64,000 bases of DNA. Source: Glandiceps talaboti (taxonomy: Eukaryota; Hemichordata; Enteropneusta; Spengelidae). Below the pieces are notes generated by a model. That model did not search any database, had not been told where the DNA came from, and was given only the letters and a program-made list of their open reading frames with translations. Below are positions 27,781-41,197 of this stretch, in pieces. Numbering within the stretch: position 1 is the stretch's first letter; every line of letters starts with the position of its first letter. The translations under genes were made by a program, and so were the position numbers. The stretch lies in the NCBI RefSeq assembly GCF_964340395.1, contig NC_135550.1, positions 6,300,601 to 6,364,600 of the forward strand, written 5' to 3'.

Positions 27781-28085
27781 TCAATGAGATCCCTGGCTAC
27801 TAGAATCATAGACAGTGCAGTTGAGGGTAACACTTCTAACTTCTTGGAGGTGCGTCTTGGACGGTGCCGTAAAAGAGGCCGTACTGTGGTTTACGACGAT
27901 GTTTGAGAGGAGCCAAAACAGCTGATTTCGTCTTTTTTGTGCGTTCAAGATAAGCTTATTGTGATCTAGGAACGTCTTCACATGAGCTATTCCCTTGCTA
28001 GCACTCTCTCAATATTCCAAAAAGACTTATCTGCTAACAAAATTGCTGTATCGTAGGCATACATCATAACTTCAGTCTGGTTTAA
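27781..28085 (-). mobile_element. Decayed LINE reverse-transcriptase fragment
   Basis: On the minus strand the sequence reads MMYAYDTAILLADKS (compare the catalytic YADDTAIL motif of LINE reverse transcriptases), then, after a frame change, KTFLDHNKLILNAQK, the usual W...N.L.LN..KT segment. The catalytic FADD/YADD Asp-Asp has become YAYD, and at least one frame break is seen, so it is inactive. The bordering sequence shows no intact ends. Confidence 0.6.
27855..27897. repeat. Dispersed 40-45-bp hairpin repeat R3, copy 1
   Basis: GGACGGTGCCGTAAAAGAGG...TGTGGTTTACGACG. The CGTAAA and TTTACG parts are complementary, so each copy could fold into a hairpin. Overlaps the LINE fragment on the other strand. 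Confidence 0.65.
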
Positions 28086-28940
28086 TAATAACACAAGAAA
28101 TGACAATCGTGAAAATTAAAAATAATGATTTCTCTTCAGAAATAAAGTTGAACACGTTTCTAATCTCAGTAAACAGGTTCATAAGGTTGGAACTTCAATA
28201 ATATAGTAATGTTCTGTGATACCCAACCAGGTTACTTTCGTTCATGTCTATGTTTCGACAACGTCACCTTCCCCAAGACAAACTGACGATGATTATTGTT
28301 CACCACTAGATGGCGCTGTGGTGAATAAAGTGAAGACAGTCCATGCCGCACAGTCTTCAAATAAGCTGAATTGCTTTGTTTCGTTGTATGAGGTGTTGAG
28401 TGTTGCTGGTTTTTACTTTGCTCAAAGGATGGTACATGTATTATTGTTAAAATTGTATCTCCTTGAAAATATGATTATGCGTTGACGAAAACTATCAAAA
28501 AATACTTAAATTTAGTTTTGATATATCTTTTTACGTGAAGACTTGAAGGACTAACACCTATTTCTGACATTGGGATTTTTTGTGAGATGGACAAGCGAAA
28601 ATTTATTTTAAAAAAGAACTAAATCAAAATATCATTTAGGATAGCGGAAATAATGTGGTAGCGTTAGTCCTTCAAACTTACAGGTAGACTAACGTGGGTT
28701 CCACGTGTACAAATAGTTATTGTATATCAACATTTCTGGTGGAAGGAGGAAGAAAAGAGTTCATAGTTGTAATTGGCAGGTCAACATCGATCATCGACCC
28801 TAGCTAAACCCGTCATCCCTAATTCCTCACCACGTGATCATATGTTGAACAAAAACAGATTGAACTACATGTATGTGTATGTACATATACATTCTAGCAA
28901 GCCAGTGCACATATACTTCTACTGAAGTTAATGAATAAGA

Positions 28941-28985
28941 AGGACGATGTCGTAAAGAGGCCTGTGGTTTTTTACGACGTTGGTA
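28941..28985. repeat. Dispersed hairpin repeat R3, copy 2
   Basis: GGACGATGTCGTAAAGAGG, then CCTGTGG, TTTTTTACGACGTTGGTAC. Same unit as at 27855 and 29964. Confidence 0.65.
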
Positions 28986-29498
28986 CATTACATAGGCCTA
29001 CTGTGAACGTAATTAGATAACAAGGTTCGATTCACTTATAACTGTGCAACAAAGGGTCACACTTGAACTACGGTCACGTTGCACTACAAAATATATTAAC
29101 CAGGTGCAGCCAAAGAATCGATTTTCTGAATCCAATCCAAAAATCCAAAAATACTTCATGGACTATGTTGACACAGTTTTTAGTTGTATTGACGATTAAT
29201 AGTATAAAGTGAAAGCTGTTCGGACGAATAAACTCTTGATCAGAAAACGTTGCCACTGAGGGCGCTGTCACAGTACGACTAGCTCGGGGATGTTACGAAT
29301 CCGCTTTCGGTTCCTGTACATGTGTAGCTACTACGTACGTCATGTACATAGTTATGACAATGTAGTTGGTATTTTTAACATCGCAACGATGAAAATGTCA
29401 CTTGCTTTTTTCAATAGTTATTATATTTTTTTTTACTTAGGAGTGTATAGATTCTTGATGTTGCTCTTAATCACCTGACAGTACTAGTTGTGCTGCCT

Positions 29499-32400
29499 CT
29501 AGACGTCCAATTTTTTGAAGCTACCGACAAGACCCATGTTTGGATCTGCACCACCTGCTGCAGTACCAAGTGCAGTCTCTTTTTTGACTGGTCCAAACTC
29601 GTCATTGTTGTAAATACATTCATTTTCCCACTCCAGTAGTTCTTCCATCCACTCTACGGCTCTGGTATCGAAAGAGGCTTGATTTCCCCCAAAGTCAGTG
29701 GGTAACATTGACGATGGCATCTGCGTGTGAAGTGTTCCAAAATCGTCCCCATGAACGTGCATCTATATTTCAAAATAAGAACGATTTAAACTTATCATTG
29801 CGTAAATTCTTGACGCACCGCTTTGGAAATCAGAGTCGTTTAAGCTGCGAGTACGCAGAGTTTACTGTATGTATGATTTCAGCAATGTATATAGAATTAT
29901 CAGGGCTGGAACATACTCAAAAGTCAGAGCATATATTTCTGCTGAAGCAACGAAATGTGGATACGTTCTGGACGGTGCCGTAAAGAGGTCTGTGGTTTGC
30001 GATGTTGGTACGTTCTGGACGGTACCGTAAAGAGGTCTGTAGTTTACGGACAGCCAGCCACCAAATCTTACCGATCTGTATATGTTTAAATGTTACAGTA
30101 ACAAAATGTGCCTATAAAGACCACAAATAGTATCAGAGCATTTCTATACGTAGACACATGAACTCTATAGTACAAAGTTACGTTGTTTGCGCTATTTGCA
30201 CCGGACCAGTGTGAAGGCCTAGACTGTATATGGTTTCGGTTACTTATGACTAACCACAGGGTGTTAGTTATCTGTGGACTAACTAAATCATTGCACATAG
30301 AATGCATGTACTTGTACTTCATAGAGGTACCGTTTGATATTTTCAAATTATATAGAAACTCATTTCCAAGTTGAAGTGCCCCATCGGCCGATACAGATAT
30401 CAGACTATTTATGCCGATTAACGGCGGATAATAAACTTATAATCGTCGGGTTATCGATTAAGAGTTGATACTTACCCTCTGTCTCATCTTTTCACTCATC
30501 AGTGGTCTCCAAAGTGCCATGCCCGCTTGAAATATGGCAGGTGTGTTAATAAAATGAAACCCCTTGATTCGCATCGGCATGGCATTCTACATTTAAAGTA
30601 CATAAAAAAGATTATAGAGCTCAAGTGTAGCAAATATAGAAGTATCGTGTTAGTCTTGTGAACCGATGAGGGCACATCGGTACCGTACACGGGAGGTGGC
30701 CTCGACAGATTTTGTGTATAGCTGCTTCATCTCAAGATACTGTTGGACAATTTAGTTAAGCCTAAGCTAGTGAGGAAAGCGAAATAGTCAAGACTGCCTG
30801 ACCGATTGCCTTGGTATTTTCTGGGAACATTACTCCAGATTGTCTAGTCGGGAAATTGCTCAAAACAAAATGATCACGCCATATAGACTCTGATACAAGG
30901 TGTGGGGACCTCGAAATTGTCCAAATTACTTGGCAATTTGGTGGGGTGTTTTATAACACAACAAATTGGTTATAAAGAAAATGTGATTTGAGATTTTAAA
31001 AAATATTGAACTCCAACACGACTGGGTAGACAATGCTAATATACGTCGAGTTGCTTCGCCCTCACCGGTGCATGAGGGCGCCCCGTTACGGCGTACTATA
31101 CAGACTCGATGCAAAATTGCCATAACTATGAAAAGCAAACAAGCACTTCAAACTTCTCGAAATAAGGTTATACGATTTGTCTCGGATATGATATGCCACC
31201 AGCTTGAACCAGCTCATTTCAAAGAATTTGGATGGCTCACTGTCGGTCACAGGGGTTCATGTAATTATAAATCTCAGTCATGTACATAGAGTTAGTACAG
31301 GATTGGCCCCGAAATATCTATCCGTTTGTTTTTAATAGTTATGTATACAGAACTAGATCCAGTCCCTATTCTATTTTTATTCCAGGCGGCGCTCGGTTTT
31401 ATCAAAATAGTTTTGTTTATACAGCCAGTGTTGAATGGAACAAATTACCAAGTAATGTACATTCATCGAATTAGCCAAGGAACTCGGAGCGAGTGTCATG
31501 GATTACCTGTAGAATTGATGTATTCATACGGGCAAACGTTGGGCCAATATGTACTGCTTGTTTCATACTGTACTCAGCGAAATCACCCATGATTACAACA
31601 CCGTTGATTTGTGTTTCTTCTTCCTCCAATACACGCTCCGTGGTGATAACAGCTGCACGCAGCGAATCTACGGACGGGCATTTATCCGGGTTCCATTTCC
31701 CTACGAAGAAAATAAAGATACACAGTGTGAAGGGTATCCGAGACCATGGATGTAGTACTGAGACCTAACCCCTACAGTGGCCTGGGTGGCCAACCACGTC
31801 ACGTGGAAAGGTCATTTACCGGCACCTACAAAGCGCGCCTACAAAGGAACCCGAGGCTCCCCAAGATCGGAACATTGTAGTTGAAGTATTGCACGAACTG
31901 CGGTTTTTCTTCTAAATGTCGTAAACTTTAATAAGCATTTAATTGTATTCATGTTATTATTGATTTATTTTGGTGAACTTCAAACACTACTGAATACAAT
32001 ATATAAGAAAATCACCGGGGATAACATAAAAGTGCTGGTTAACTTTACTTCCAACGTGTTTCTATAAACAAAAAAACAAGAGGGCTTCAAACCAACTGCA
32101 TAACCTAGTAAGCAAGAAATCAACTTTAACATGAGACAATTCAAAACACATTCAGAGAGAGTTGGTACACTGTAGCTGCAAACAAGCGTACCCGGATATC
32201 GACAATGTCAAACAATAAGAACTCAAACTTTGCACAAGTGTCATGTACCTCGACTCTTAAAATAGAAAGAGGAAGAATGTTACCAATTCGAATCATCAAA
32301 TGTATTGTTTACCTAATACCACGTTGCCCCTAACAACCGATCAACGTGACCTGGTTTGCAAAATGTGAATGTGTGTGTATTATATAAGAGATGGGGATGA

Positions 32401-33228
32401 TGTAGTTGTTGCAATCATGAATTACAGCTCCGTACGTTACAAAACATTTCAGTATCTCTGATGTGGTACGTACGGTACTAGACTGCAATGAAACATCGAG
32501 TTTCCTCTTTCAAGTGATATTCAAGGGCGACACAAAACGTCGCATCTCACACAATATAGAGTGGACCTGTGTCGATCATCATCCTAAACCACTTCGACTT
32601 AAATTCAAGTGTTATGCCAGTATAACGTCGACACTGTGACTTGTTTCATTTTCATATTACATCATTTTTTATTGATCTACTCCTAGTCTGAAATGTAAGG
32701 ATCTACACCAGCAATAGGTTTGCATACTGAGCCACATGACACACATATTGAAACATTATGATCTGGACAGTATGCAGCAAAAATACGACAGTCATCGAAA
32801 GATAGTAGTTTTGCTGTTTGTATTTTGATAATTATTGTTGTCCTCTTACCTGGCCTGAATACCAAAACTCGTCTCCCCTCGCTGTCTCGGCCTGGTAGAC
32901 AAGCATCCATACCACCTTCCCATACGTGTTTCAATTGTGACGGACGTAGATCATCGAACACCTGGCGATAGTCCCGTCTCACTTCATAGTAACGACACAG
33001 CTGATGAAATGCTTTCTTCAAGTCAAATTTCTTTGCTCTAAGAAACCGTAATAAAAAGGCATCATCTCTTCTAAATCTTATATCTGGCCTAGTATTCGTC
33101 AATGAACGGAGCGCCTGGATGCTGTCACGACGTGTTGAGGGGTTTTCGTTCAATTCTTTCTCGGCTTTGGCCTGCAACTCTGCACTCAGAGTGCAAACAT
33201 ACGGTTTGTTGTTGTTGTTTGCTAGCAT
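29499..33228 (-). CDS. CRAL-TRIO (Sec14-like) lipid-transfer protein, alpha-tocopherol-transfer-protein/clavesin group, 4 exons, 315 aa
   Basis: Coding exons: 32850-33228, 31507-31700, 30476-30586, 29499-29762; the sum is 948 nt and every junction is in phase. CRAL-TRIO proteins are cytosolic carriers of hydrophobic ligands (tocopherol, retinaldehyde, phosphoinositides). The N-terminal helical CRAL-TRIO-N domain (about residues 25-95) has the typical RDDAFLLRFLRAKKFD. The lipid-binding domain follows (about 107-255) with VLVFRPGKW, GFHFINTPAIFQA, the basic EKMRQRMHVHG and the closing LPTDFGG (usually LPxEYGG). In alpha-TTP the two basic patches at the RIKG and EKMRQR positions bind phosphoinositides; the charges are kept here. 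The C-terminus extends about 60 residues past the domain. It could equally be called TTPAL-, RLBP1- or clavesin-like; the subfamily needs a tree. A decayed LINE lies in the intron before exon 2. Confidence 0.95.
29964..30050. repeat. Dispersed hairpin repeat R3, copies 3 and 4 in tandem
   Basis: TTCTGGACGGTGCCGTAAAG followed about 45 bp later by TTCTGGACGGTACCGTAAAG, each with AGAGGTCTGT(G/A)GTTT. In the CRAL-TRIO gene, intron between exons 3 and 4. Confidence 0.7.
31050..31476 (+). mobile_element. Decayed LINE reverse-transcriptase C-terminal tail
   Basis: Plus-strand frames contain LQTSRNKVIRFVSDM, LEPAHFKEFGWLTV, then RTRSSPYSIFIPGGARFYQ and SVEWNKLPSNVHSSN. This order (LQxxQNKxIRFI..., L..HF..L.WL, NTRS, FxYxxxxxWNxLP) is the well known tail of LINE polymerases after the RT domain. 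The pieces lie in different frames, so it is a fossil. It sits in the CRAL-TRIO gene intron, opposite strand, ending about 30 bp from the exon 2 donor. Confidence 0.7.
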
Positions 33229-36200
33229 TTCGTAAAGGTAAGATTAGAGGCAGAGATAGAAACGTTGATGACCGTGATGACAGTAGGAAGAAACAGAGGT
33301 AGCAATATCGTTACGTAGTACTTTCGATCTTCACGTTGTCAGACCATGTGATAATTTCAACGACTTATTACGTAACAAACAGGTGACAAATTCAAGCGCA
33401 ACAAAACACAATGTTGTAGATTAAATAAGACCTTGGGAATTTTCAACAATGCGATTTGAATATGTATGATTTTGTTTAAAAACCTAAAGGTACAAGGAAT
33501 AGAAAGTATTTTTTTCTACTATTAAGTTAAACATCTATAATATCGCTGTAATACCGTTATCAACGAGACTTTACTTCGGAGTGTTCCATTGTATTACACC
33601 TTCATAAAATATTCAAGACGCATTTGCCATTACTTGATGCATAGACACTGTCTATGCTTGATGTGCTACGAGACAGGATAAACAATATGCGTGACCCCCG
33701 CTGATTTGACACGGATGGTGAGTTCTGAAATAACAAATGGACAACAGGGAATGAACAGAGAGCTTATTTTATTTTATTTACTAGTATTTTTTTTTACCAA
33801 ATTCTTATTTTAAACCTTTTAAATTTGCTAATTCGATTTTACGCAGTCTCCGGCCTGAAATCATCAGATGTCAGCCATTGTCAATCGACGTTGGCCTGAA
33901 ATATTGCCTCGACAACTGCGCAGCTATCGGTTTGAAATATTGCCTTGATAACTGTATGTGTTCAGTATTTAGTAATAATTAGTTCTTGCAAGCCAACATA
34001 CAGACATGAAATTTGACAAATAAAACCCTGTCGGGTGAAACGTTAATCTCAGGTTCAAAATGCAATTTGAACTCTTGGTTGTTTACGAATTACATACATA
34101 TGTACTATTATTTGATTTACCATCCTAATATCGTACATTACTTGACATAGTCCGTCTTCTAGCTGTAACAAAAACTTGATGATAGTTTAAATCTGTACTG
34201 GCTGCAACTGAAATATGTTTTGTTCATCAAATAACCAAAGACATTTTCACTAAAATTGGTCACTTACTCATGAAAACAAACTGCATCTGTTAATTAGTGG
34301 TCAATATTATCTGTAGGTAGTGTAGTGGAACTAAAGTTTAAATCTTTAGCGAAACCTCGGTTTGAATCTGTCACCACGTTCAAATTATAGTTATAACTAG
34401 AGTATGAGTTTTCGATCAGACAACAATTTCATTGAAACAAATTCATTGGTCGATATTATCCATTAGCAGTACAAAAACTGGTTGAAATCGTGATCGCCGT
34501 TGAGGGCGCGCTGATTTTTGGGTGCGGACAAAAAAGTGATTTAATGTCATGTATACAGCTACAAGTACAAAAACCGTTTACCCACAGGTTATTCAATATT
34601 TTTCACGGCGTACATTATCAAATACGAATAAGTTATTGAACGTATAACAAAGTATTTTTAAAAAAACATAAAAACATTCCAGCTTCAGCTAGTGCAGCTT
34701 TAATACACAGTTAGACTAATAGCCCGAATTTGGTTGTTTAAATTTTACTCCAAATAATGCATAATTACAGTTAACCTCTCGTTGACTACTTTAGTTTTCC
34801 AATGGACCGGTCTATGTAAATCATGGATGCGTGGAATTTGAAGCAAATGCAAAGAATGTTTTGTGTGTACATGGGCAAGAAAGTCTGAAACACTGAACAA
34901 ATGAATTATATCATCAATACGGAATATCATCTTTTATTCACTCATTATTTCTTTATTTTTTTCAGACCATCAAAAATGTCACGTGTAACGTTCACTCATG
35001 TCATATATTAACCCCACGTCGTGCTAAGTACGAGATGTCAAGTATATTGACAGTTTGATCGTTATTACACACCAATGATGAACGACTTATGATGAATGTG
35101 ATTATGGCTGACTGACTCTCCAGAGACATGTCATGCTGAAGAAGGATGACGTGACAATAGACACCGTTTTATTATAGTTATAGTTATTCAAATGAACATT
35201 TACATAAAGGGCTTAGAGCGATCTAGAAAGAAGAAGCAGTGGTCAAATGTGATCATCAGTGTTCTTTCACTCGCTCAATCTTAGTTCCTAAGTGGTTTAG
35301 TTAGGCCTAGGGATGGTAAGGAGAATATGCCACCTCTGTGCTCTCCATTCATTCCAAGTGTGCTTTGTGAAAAACATTTTGGCGCCAAAGTTAGTTTTCA
35401 TGCTCCCCTACGAAAATTATGATATGACATGAAGGATAATATGTGAATCTTACTCGAGTTCCCCACTCTTTTACCGGGATTCTAATACCATTGCAAACGA
35501 TTTATTACGTTGCCATGGTTACATGTGTACATGTTCGAAATGTATTACACTGTTACAAAACTAATAATGTTTCCGTTGGATCAGCATTAATTTCTGTAGG
35601 CCTATTTGTGTGCCAGGCTTCGTCTGTATCACTCATTCTTTGTCTCTCTCTCCTTCACTTCTGTTCATTCGCCTGCCTGCCTGTCTGTCTCTGTCTGTCT
35701 GTCTGTCTGTCTGTCTGCCTGCCTGCCTGCATGCATGCATGTATGTATGTATGTATGTATGTATGTATGTATGTATGTATGTATGTATGTATGTATGTAT
35801 GTATGTATGTGTGTGAGTGTGTGTGTATGTATGTATGTATGTATGTATGTATGTATGTGTGTGTGTGTGTGTGTGCGTGTGTGTGCAATCATGTATGTCT
35901 CACACACAAGAAAAAAATTCAAAATATTAAATGACAAGAGATTGGCATTGAGATCTTAATATGTTTATATTTAAAAGAGAAAAGATGCAGACAACAAAAA
36001 ACGTTTACATTAAATCACTTATTTAGAATACTTAATGGTAATATTTGGTCACGTATGGACATCAAGCAGTTTTAGTTATGAATGAAATGTCAAGTATGAA
36101 ATTGTCACAAACACTCAACTGAACGCAAATAAAACGATGTGCTATCTTCCGAACAGACACAATATGATTATAATAAATATGAATGACTAGGGACCAAGTT

Positions 36201-37127
36201 TGTCCCGATGGTCCCCTATATTACTCATGTCAAATTCGAAATAGTTATAGGTATTCATGCAGCGCTTGACTTTATAGCAAGTATTACCTTTCGATGCCTC
36301 GGAATTATATCATTGACTGTAGTATCATAGTTAGAAGTCGTGATGATGATTTTTAGAGAAATGTAAACAGACTTTCTATTCACGCGAATAATTCATATTT
36401 GATGCCACATGAGGTTACTGCTTGTCACCGCGGCCTACTTTTTTCAGCTATATATTAAATCTATTGTTAGTTTTGTTGGCTTACGTGTGAATCTATGTGT
36501 ATGGCTGTGACTTGATAGTACTATAGTAGTGCACACGATACAAATACTCCTCGTAAAGAGAAATGAAAATGTCGGTCAGTGTTGAAGTTAGCACTTCAGA
36601 CATTACAAGCAACGTTATGTAATCCAATATGGATACTCATATAAAATGTAGGCCTACTATATCATAAAATGTTTTTACACAAGATTTCGTATCATATTCA
36701 TAAACCTTAGACGACAATAAGCGCCCTTAAAATGGATGCAATGTGTATTTGGGTTGGATTCATGAGAGGTTGTAAGGCAGTTAATTTTGACGCTGCATTG
36801 TAAAATGGTAAGACCAGCACATATTACAATCTCCGCTCGCGCTATTCATTTCAACAAATGGTGTTCAAGCAACACATCGATATCTCAGAACAAGTTGAGA
36901 AACTTTACATCAGCGTCGCATCTTCTCCTGTCAGTATACATGGTATAGTGCCATTGAGTGAAACGACTACAATCTTGCTATAATAGTAGCATCCTTGTCT
37001 TGGAACGGTTGAAGTTTCAGAAATGTGATGAAAGTTGACAGACGAAACCGGAAACGGTGACGACAGAGCATGCAATGTACGTGGAAAATCCAATGACATC
37101 GCTGTAAGCTACATTTATATATACGAC
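33229..37127. other. Intergenic stretch between CRAL-TRIO and FABP genes
   Basis: CRAL-TRIO promoter side at its left end, FABP 3' side at its right end. No gene recognised; apart from the 35.7-kb microsatellite I see nothing specific. Confidence 0.6.
35657..35884. repeat. Microsatellite (CTGT)n / (ATGT)n / (GT)n
   Basis: Compound run of CTGT, CTGC, ATGT and GT units. Several overlapping ORFs on both strands come only from this. Confidence 0.99.
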
Positions 37128-37538
37128 TCATGAGCTGCGTTTGTAAATACGTTTGCAGACGGTATCACCAATAGCACACGTCATGATCATTTCACCATTC
37201 ACGATTTCTCTTGTGATGGTGTGAGGGACGTCTTTATCTTCTTCGTCCTTGAAGACAAGCTTCCCATCTTCAAAACTCGCTATCACGTTCCTTTTCGCGC
37301 CAGTGGGAGACATATCTTCGAATGGCTCTCCGAGCTTAAATTTTTGAACATGAGTATTGAAAGGTATCTGCATTTCGATAGTAAATTCGTCGCCATTTTG
37401 AGTGACCTTACACGTTGGGCTCAGCAAATTTGCAGCCTTTCTCATCGCCAAGCCAACGCCCATCCCTTTCATATACTCTTCAAAATTGTCACTTTTCACC
37501 AGTTTCCAGGTACCACAGAAATCCGCCTGTGTCGCCAT
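37128..37538 (-). CDS. Fatty-acid-binding protein (intracellular lipid-binding protein family), intronless, 136 aa
   Basis: A full-length FABP/CRABP-type beta-barrel in one uninterrupted frame. It starts with the family signature FCGTWKLVKSDNFEEYMK (residues 8-25, the FABP N-terminal GxWxLxxSxNFxxYM pattern), continues with GVGLAMRKAA (the helix-turn-helix lid) and FKLGEPFED, and ends with TREIVNGEMIMTC and VCKRIY. The conserved carboxylate-binding residues of the muscle/heart type (Arg in ITRE, and Arg-x-Tyr in KRIY) are present. It should bind a long-chain fatty acid or similar ligand in the cytosol. Length is normal (about 132-137 aa). Vertebrate and most invertebrate FABP genes have four exons; this one has none within the coding region, which suggests a retrocopy or intron loss. 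The frame is intact. A TATA-like stretch lies about 240 bp upstream. Confidence 0.95.
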   Translation of the reverse strand: MATQADFCGTWKLVKSDNFEEYMKGMGVGLAMRKAANLLSPTCKVTQNGDEFTIEMQIPFNTHVQKFKLGEPFEDMSPTGAKRNVIASFEDGKLVFKDEEDKDVPHTITREIVNGEMIMTCAIGDTVCKRIYKRSS

Positions 37539-37775
37539 TTCAGAGTTGTTATGTTACAGTTACTGTAGTGTTTTAAAAAAACAGGAGTCGGCAATGATGA
37601 AAGAGAGATCCGTGCGCTGACTGAATGATGTCGGGAGAATAATAGATGTTCTGTGAATAGCTACTGATATGCCTACTTGAATGAACTGAACAGCGATGAT
37701 AGAGCCCGTGGAGCTATTTTGTGTATGACAGTTATCCAGTGCTGTAAAGTGTGACCTGACCACAGAACAATCATC

Positions 37776-37785
37776 TATATATCGT
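37776..37785 (-). promoter_or_regulatory. Candidate TATA box upstream of the FABP gene
   Basis: The minus strand reads GATATATAGATG here, about 240 bp upstream of the FABP start codon. This would give a 5' leader of roughly 200 nt. There is no other support, and AT-rich DNA makes chance matches common. Confidence 0.25.
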
Positions 37786-38337
37786 AGACATAACCTAACG
37801 ATGTGTAATCGGTCAGGGTGTTAGTTTTCCATTGGTCTGTATTTAATTACATTTAGGTCTGATGTAGGTACTTTTACACCGTGGTAAATTACTTTAATTA
37901 TTCGCCATAATGCAATGCTTGGCTAATCACCCGTGAATATATAGAAAAAGCAGTAATATTAATTGGGTTCTGACACACTTTCGTTCCCAATTACATTGAA
38001 TTAACTAGTCGTGACTGCTCAAAATTTTTTGACATACATACGTAGAACGTGTTATGATGTTTCAATAGACATACTACGAAGAACAATATGTATGCATGTA
38101 GCTGTTAGTCTATCCTTTGTTTGGAAAGTAACGGTACACGAGAACCATATACTTTCTTCCTCCCGGTTCAGCCAGTGAGTTAATTCCAAACTCATTCGAA
38201 AAGTGAAAAAAAAGGGTGAATGAACTATGTGAACATAGTTTGTAGCTTTTTTGACAATGAAAGAGGAAAGTGAAAGCTAATCAGTACATGCACATGTCCT
38301 CCCGTAACAACATTTCACGACATGTCTTCCAACTGGA

Positions 38338-38766
<429 letters not shown>

Positions 38767-39612
38767 TATCGACGTATCCCTCACTGTCCTCTCCCTATCA
38801 TCCTAGTTAATGTACAGATACAAACCAGTACAGATACAAATCCAAGCTTTCGTTCAACATTTAAAACTTGCTAATTGACAACTAATGAACAGATACAATA
38901 TATTTTTACATAAGTAACTGATCAATTTTTTAGTGAATATATATTTGGTTAAGCTTAATTGATGAAAGAAAATATCCAAATTGCAGCTAGTGCAGGTTTA
39001 AATTCTTATCAAATTCCACCCTGATTTCTAAATTTAAATGCTCAAAAATGTCCGCATTGCGGATATAGATACCTTTTCATTCTCCCCCTTACAACTTTTG
39101 CCGCTGAAATACTATCTGTACGTATATATGTTTTTCCCGTCCGACTGACCAATACAAGAAAATCCCCTCCCATTGAAAAACTGAGTACGAGCAGCTTCGT
39201 TAGCTTCACCTGTTCCTTGGTATCCTAGATCATCGTATAATTTCACAGACACAGAATTTTGCTCTTAAAAAGTGAAAAGAAAAGAAAAACAAAACAAACA
39301 AACAAACAAGACAACATTTAAATACATGAAATGAGAGAGAAGAAACTGAGCTGAGCACCTAACGGAACATCAAAATGGTGAATTATAGTTTCAGTTACAA
39401 CTAATAAATGCTGGTTTCATTTCATTTGGTATGATTTATATTCTGGTCTGCCTGTACATCATTTAACACCATGCTTTCCAGCGAAGACATATCTTGTGCA
39501 GTCATATGTACTGTACATGAAATACACCGTAAGCAGTAGGCCCAATCGATCATACTAACGTTTTAGCCAGAGACACTTTACTGTTTATTCTATATGTTCA
39601 AATGAAACTGAA

Positions 39613-39614
<2 letters not shown>

Positions 39615-39673
<59 letters not shown>

Positions 39674-39682
39674 TGTGTGTAC
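39615..39682. repeat. Microsatellite (GT)n
   Basis: About 28 GT units then ACGTGTGTGT. Confidence 0.98.
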
Positions 39683-40281
39683 CTTTAGTATAAACAATCA
39701 TTCTCGCATCATAAATTCAATTTGTGTCATTTGAAAGTCAAAATGCCAAACTAGGCCTACACGCACTATATATACAATATATCAAGAAATCATCACTAAA
39801 TGTCAGTCTGTAAGCTGCGACGTATCTTATTTACAGACTGACTATAAAATATCTAAAATCAGTGAACGTAAAATTTCGGAATTTGGATCAGAATATTGTG
39901 TCGCTTCTATTAAAATGTGTGGGTCGGTGTTTATTGGCACGTAGGCTTACAATGTATTGGCGCCTCTTACATAGTATATAGGCCTATTTTGCCGTAAATA
40001 CAATTGTCAAATTAGAATACCGTTATTCGGAACACTCCGTTCTTACAGGTATTACAAACTAGTAGGCCTCGAAAAACACGCAAGTATACAATCTTTGTCA
40101 AATGCGATGTGATGAGAGATCATCGAAGTCGAAGCAGACCACGCTAAATATAACACAATAAATATATTATCATACTTAAACATAAAACAGAAAGTTTATG
40201 TTACCCAAGTTGAGTGCTGCGTGCATATATGTTGACATGTTTTATATTTTTAAACTTTATAGGCTATGAATATACCCTATG

Positions 40282-41197
40282 CAGGGGTCGAAATAATGAA
40301 AAAAATTCGCTTGTCCACTGGGCAAGTAAAAAACAAAAAGTACTTGCCCAAATCAAAAAGTGCTTGCCCATTCCAAATACTGGGGTATTTTTGTGTGGCA
40401 TACAAATGCACTGTTGTGATTGATTGGTTTTTCTTTTGTTTATTATCAAAAAATGTCACTTTGAAAGTTTCTGTGGGTACTGAAAAGTTCTCTCCACAAT
40501 AAACAGGTGTCCTAAATAATATTAATTTTCATGGCCTAATTAATATTCTTACTACAGCATAGTATACAATTTTTTGTTCACTTGTAAAAAGTAGTTGTTA
40601 AAATAATGTTTTCAGCACTTTCATAAGCTATCAATATAAAAAGTATTTCCTTTTCCACGATGTCAATATATTTTCTTTCCTTCCTCATCCACACCAACTA
40701 TTTTTCTCCCAGTATGATTTGTTTATATTTTCCTAGTAGTATTTTCAAATAAAATGACTGTTGTAAAATTTGCAGTTGATTCAAACACCCAAAACCTGAA
40801 AAATCATGCTGTAATTTACTATTGATGAACAATATTCAATGAGTCACTGGTCATTCCAGGTATGTTTTCTTGATAGAATAAGTACGTCAAGGACAGCTGG
40901 TCCAGATTGTTTTGAAAAGTGATCAGTCAAGAAAGACGTCTTCTCAATATTGCTACAATGTTATAATTTTCCAGACTTGTTGGCACCATGGTACAATGTA
41001 TCCAAAATCCTATCAGACATGTGCAGTGTCTGATAAGTACAGCATGAACACATGCAAAAACATAAGAAATTCTCCTTGCCCCTTCGGACAAGTACTTTTC
41101 AAAACAACTTGCCCAAGCCTTGAAATCACTAGTTGCCCAGGGCATGGATGTAGTAGCCATGCCCAGGGCAAGTAAAAGGCCATTATTTCGACCCCTG
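40282..41197. mobile_element. Nonautonomous DNA transposon, hAT-like ends, 916 bp
   Basis: Perfect 17-bp terminal inverted repeats: CAGGGGTCGAAATAATG at 40282-40298 and its complement at 41181-41197. Both ends are flanked by CTATG (40277-40281 and 41198-41202), a 5-bp target duplication. Ends beginning CAGGG are usual for hAT elements, and some hAT groups make 5-bp duplications. Just inside each end are several copies of CTTGCCCA/TGGGCAAG, which may be subterminal transposase sites. No transposase frame was recognised. Confidence 0.8.
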
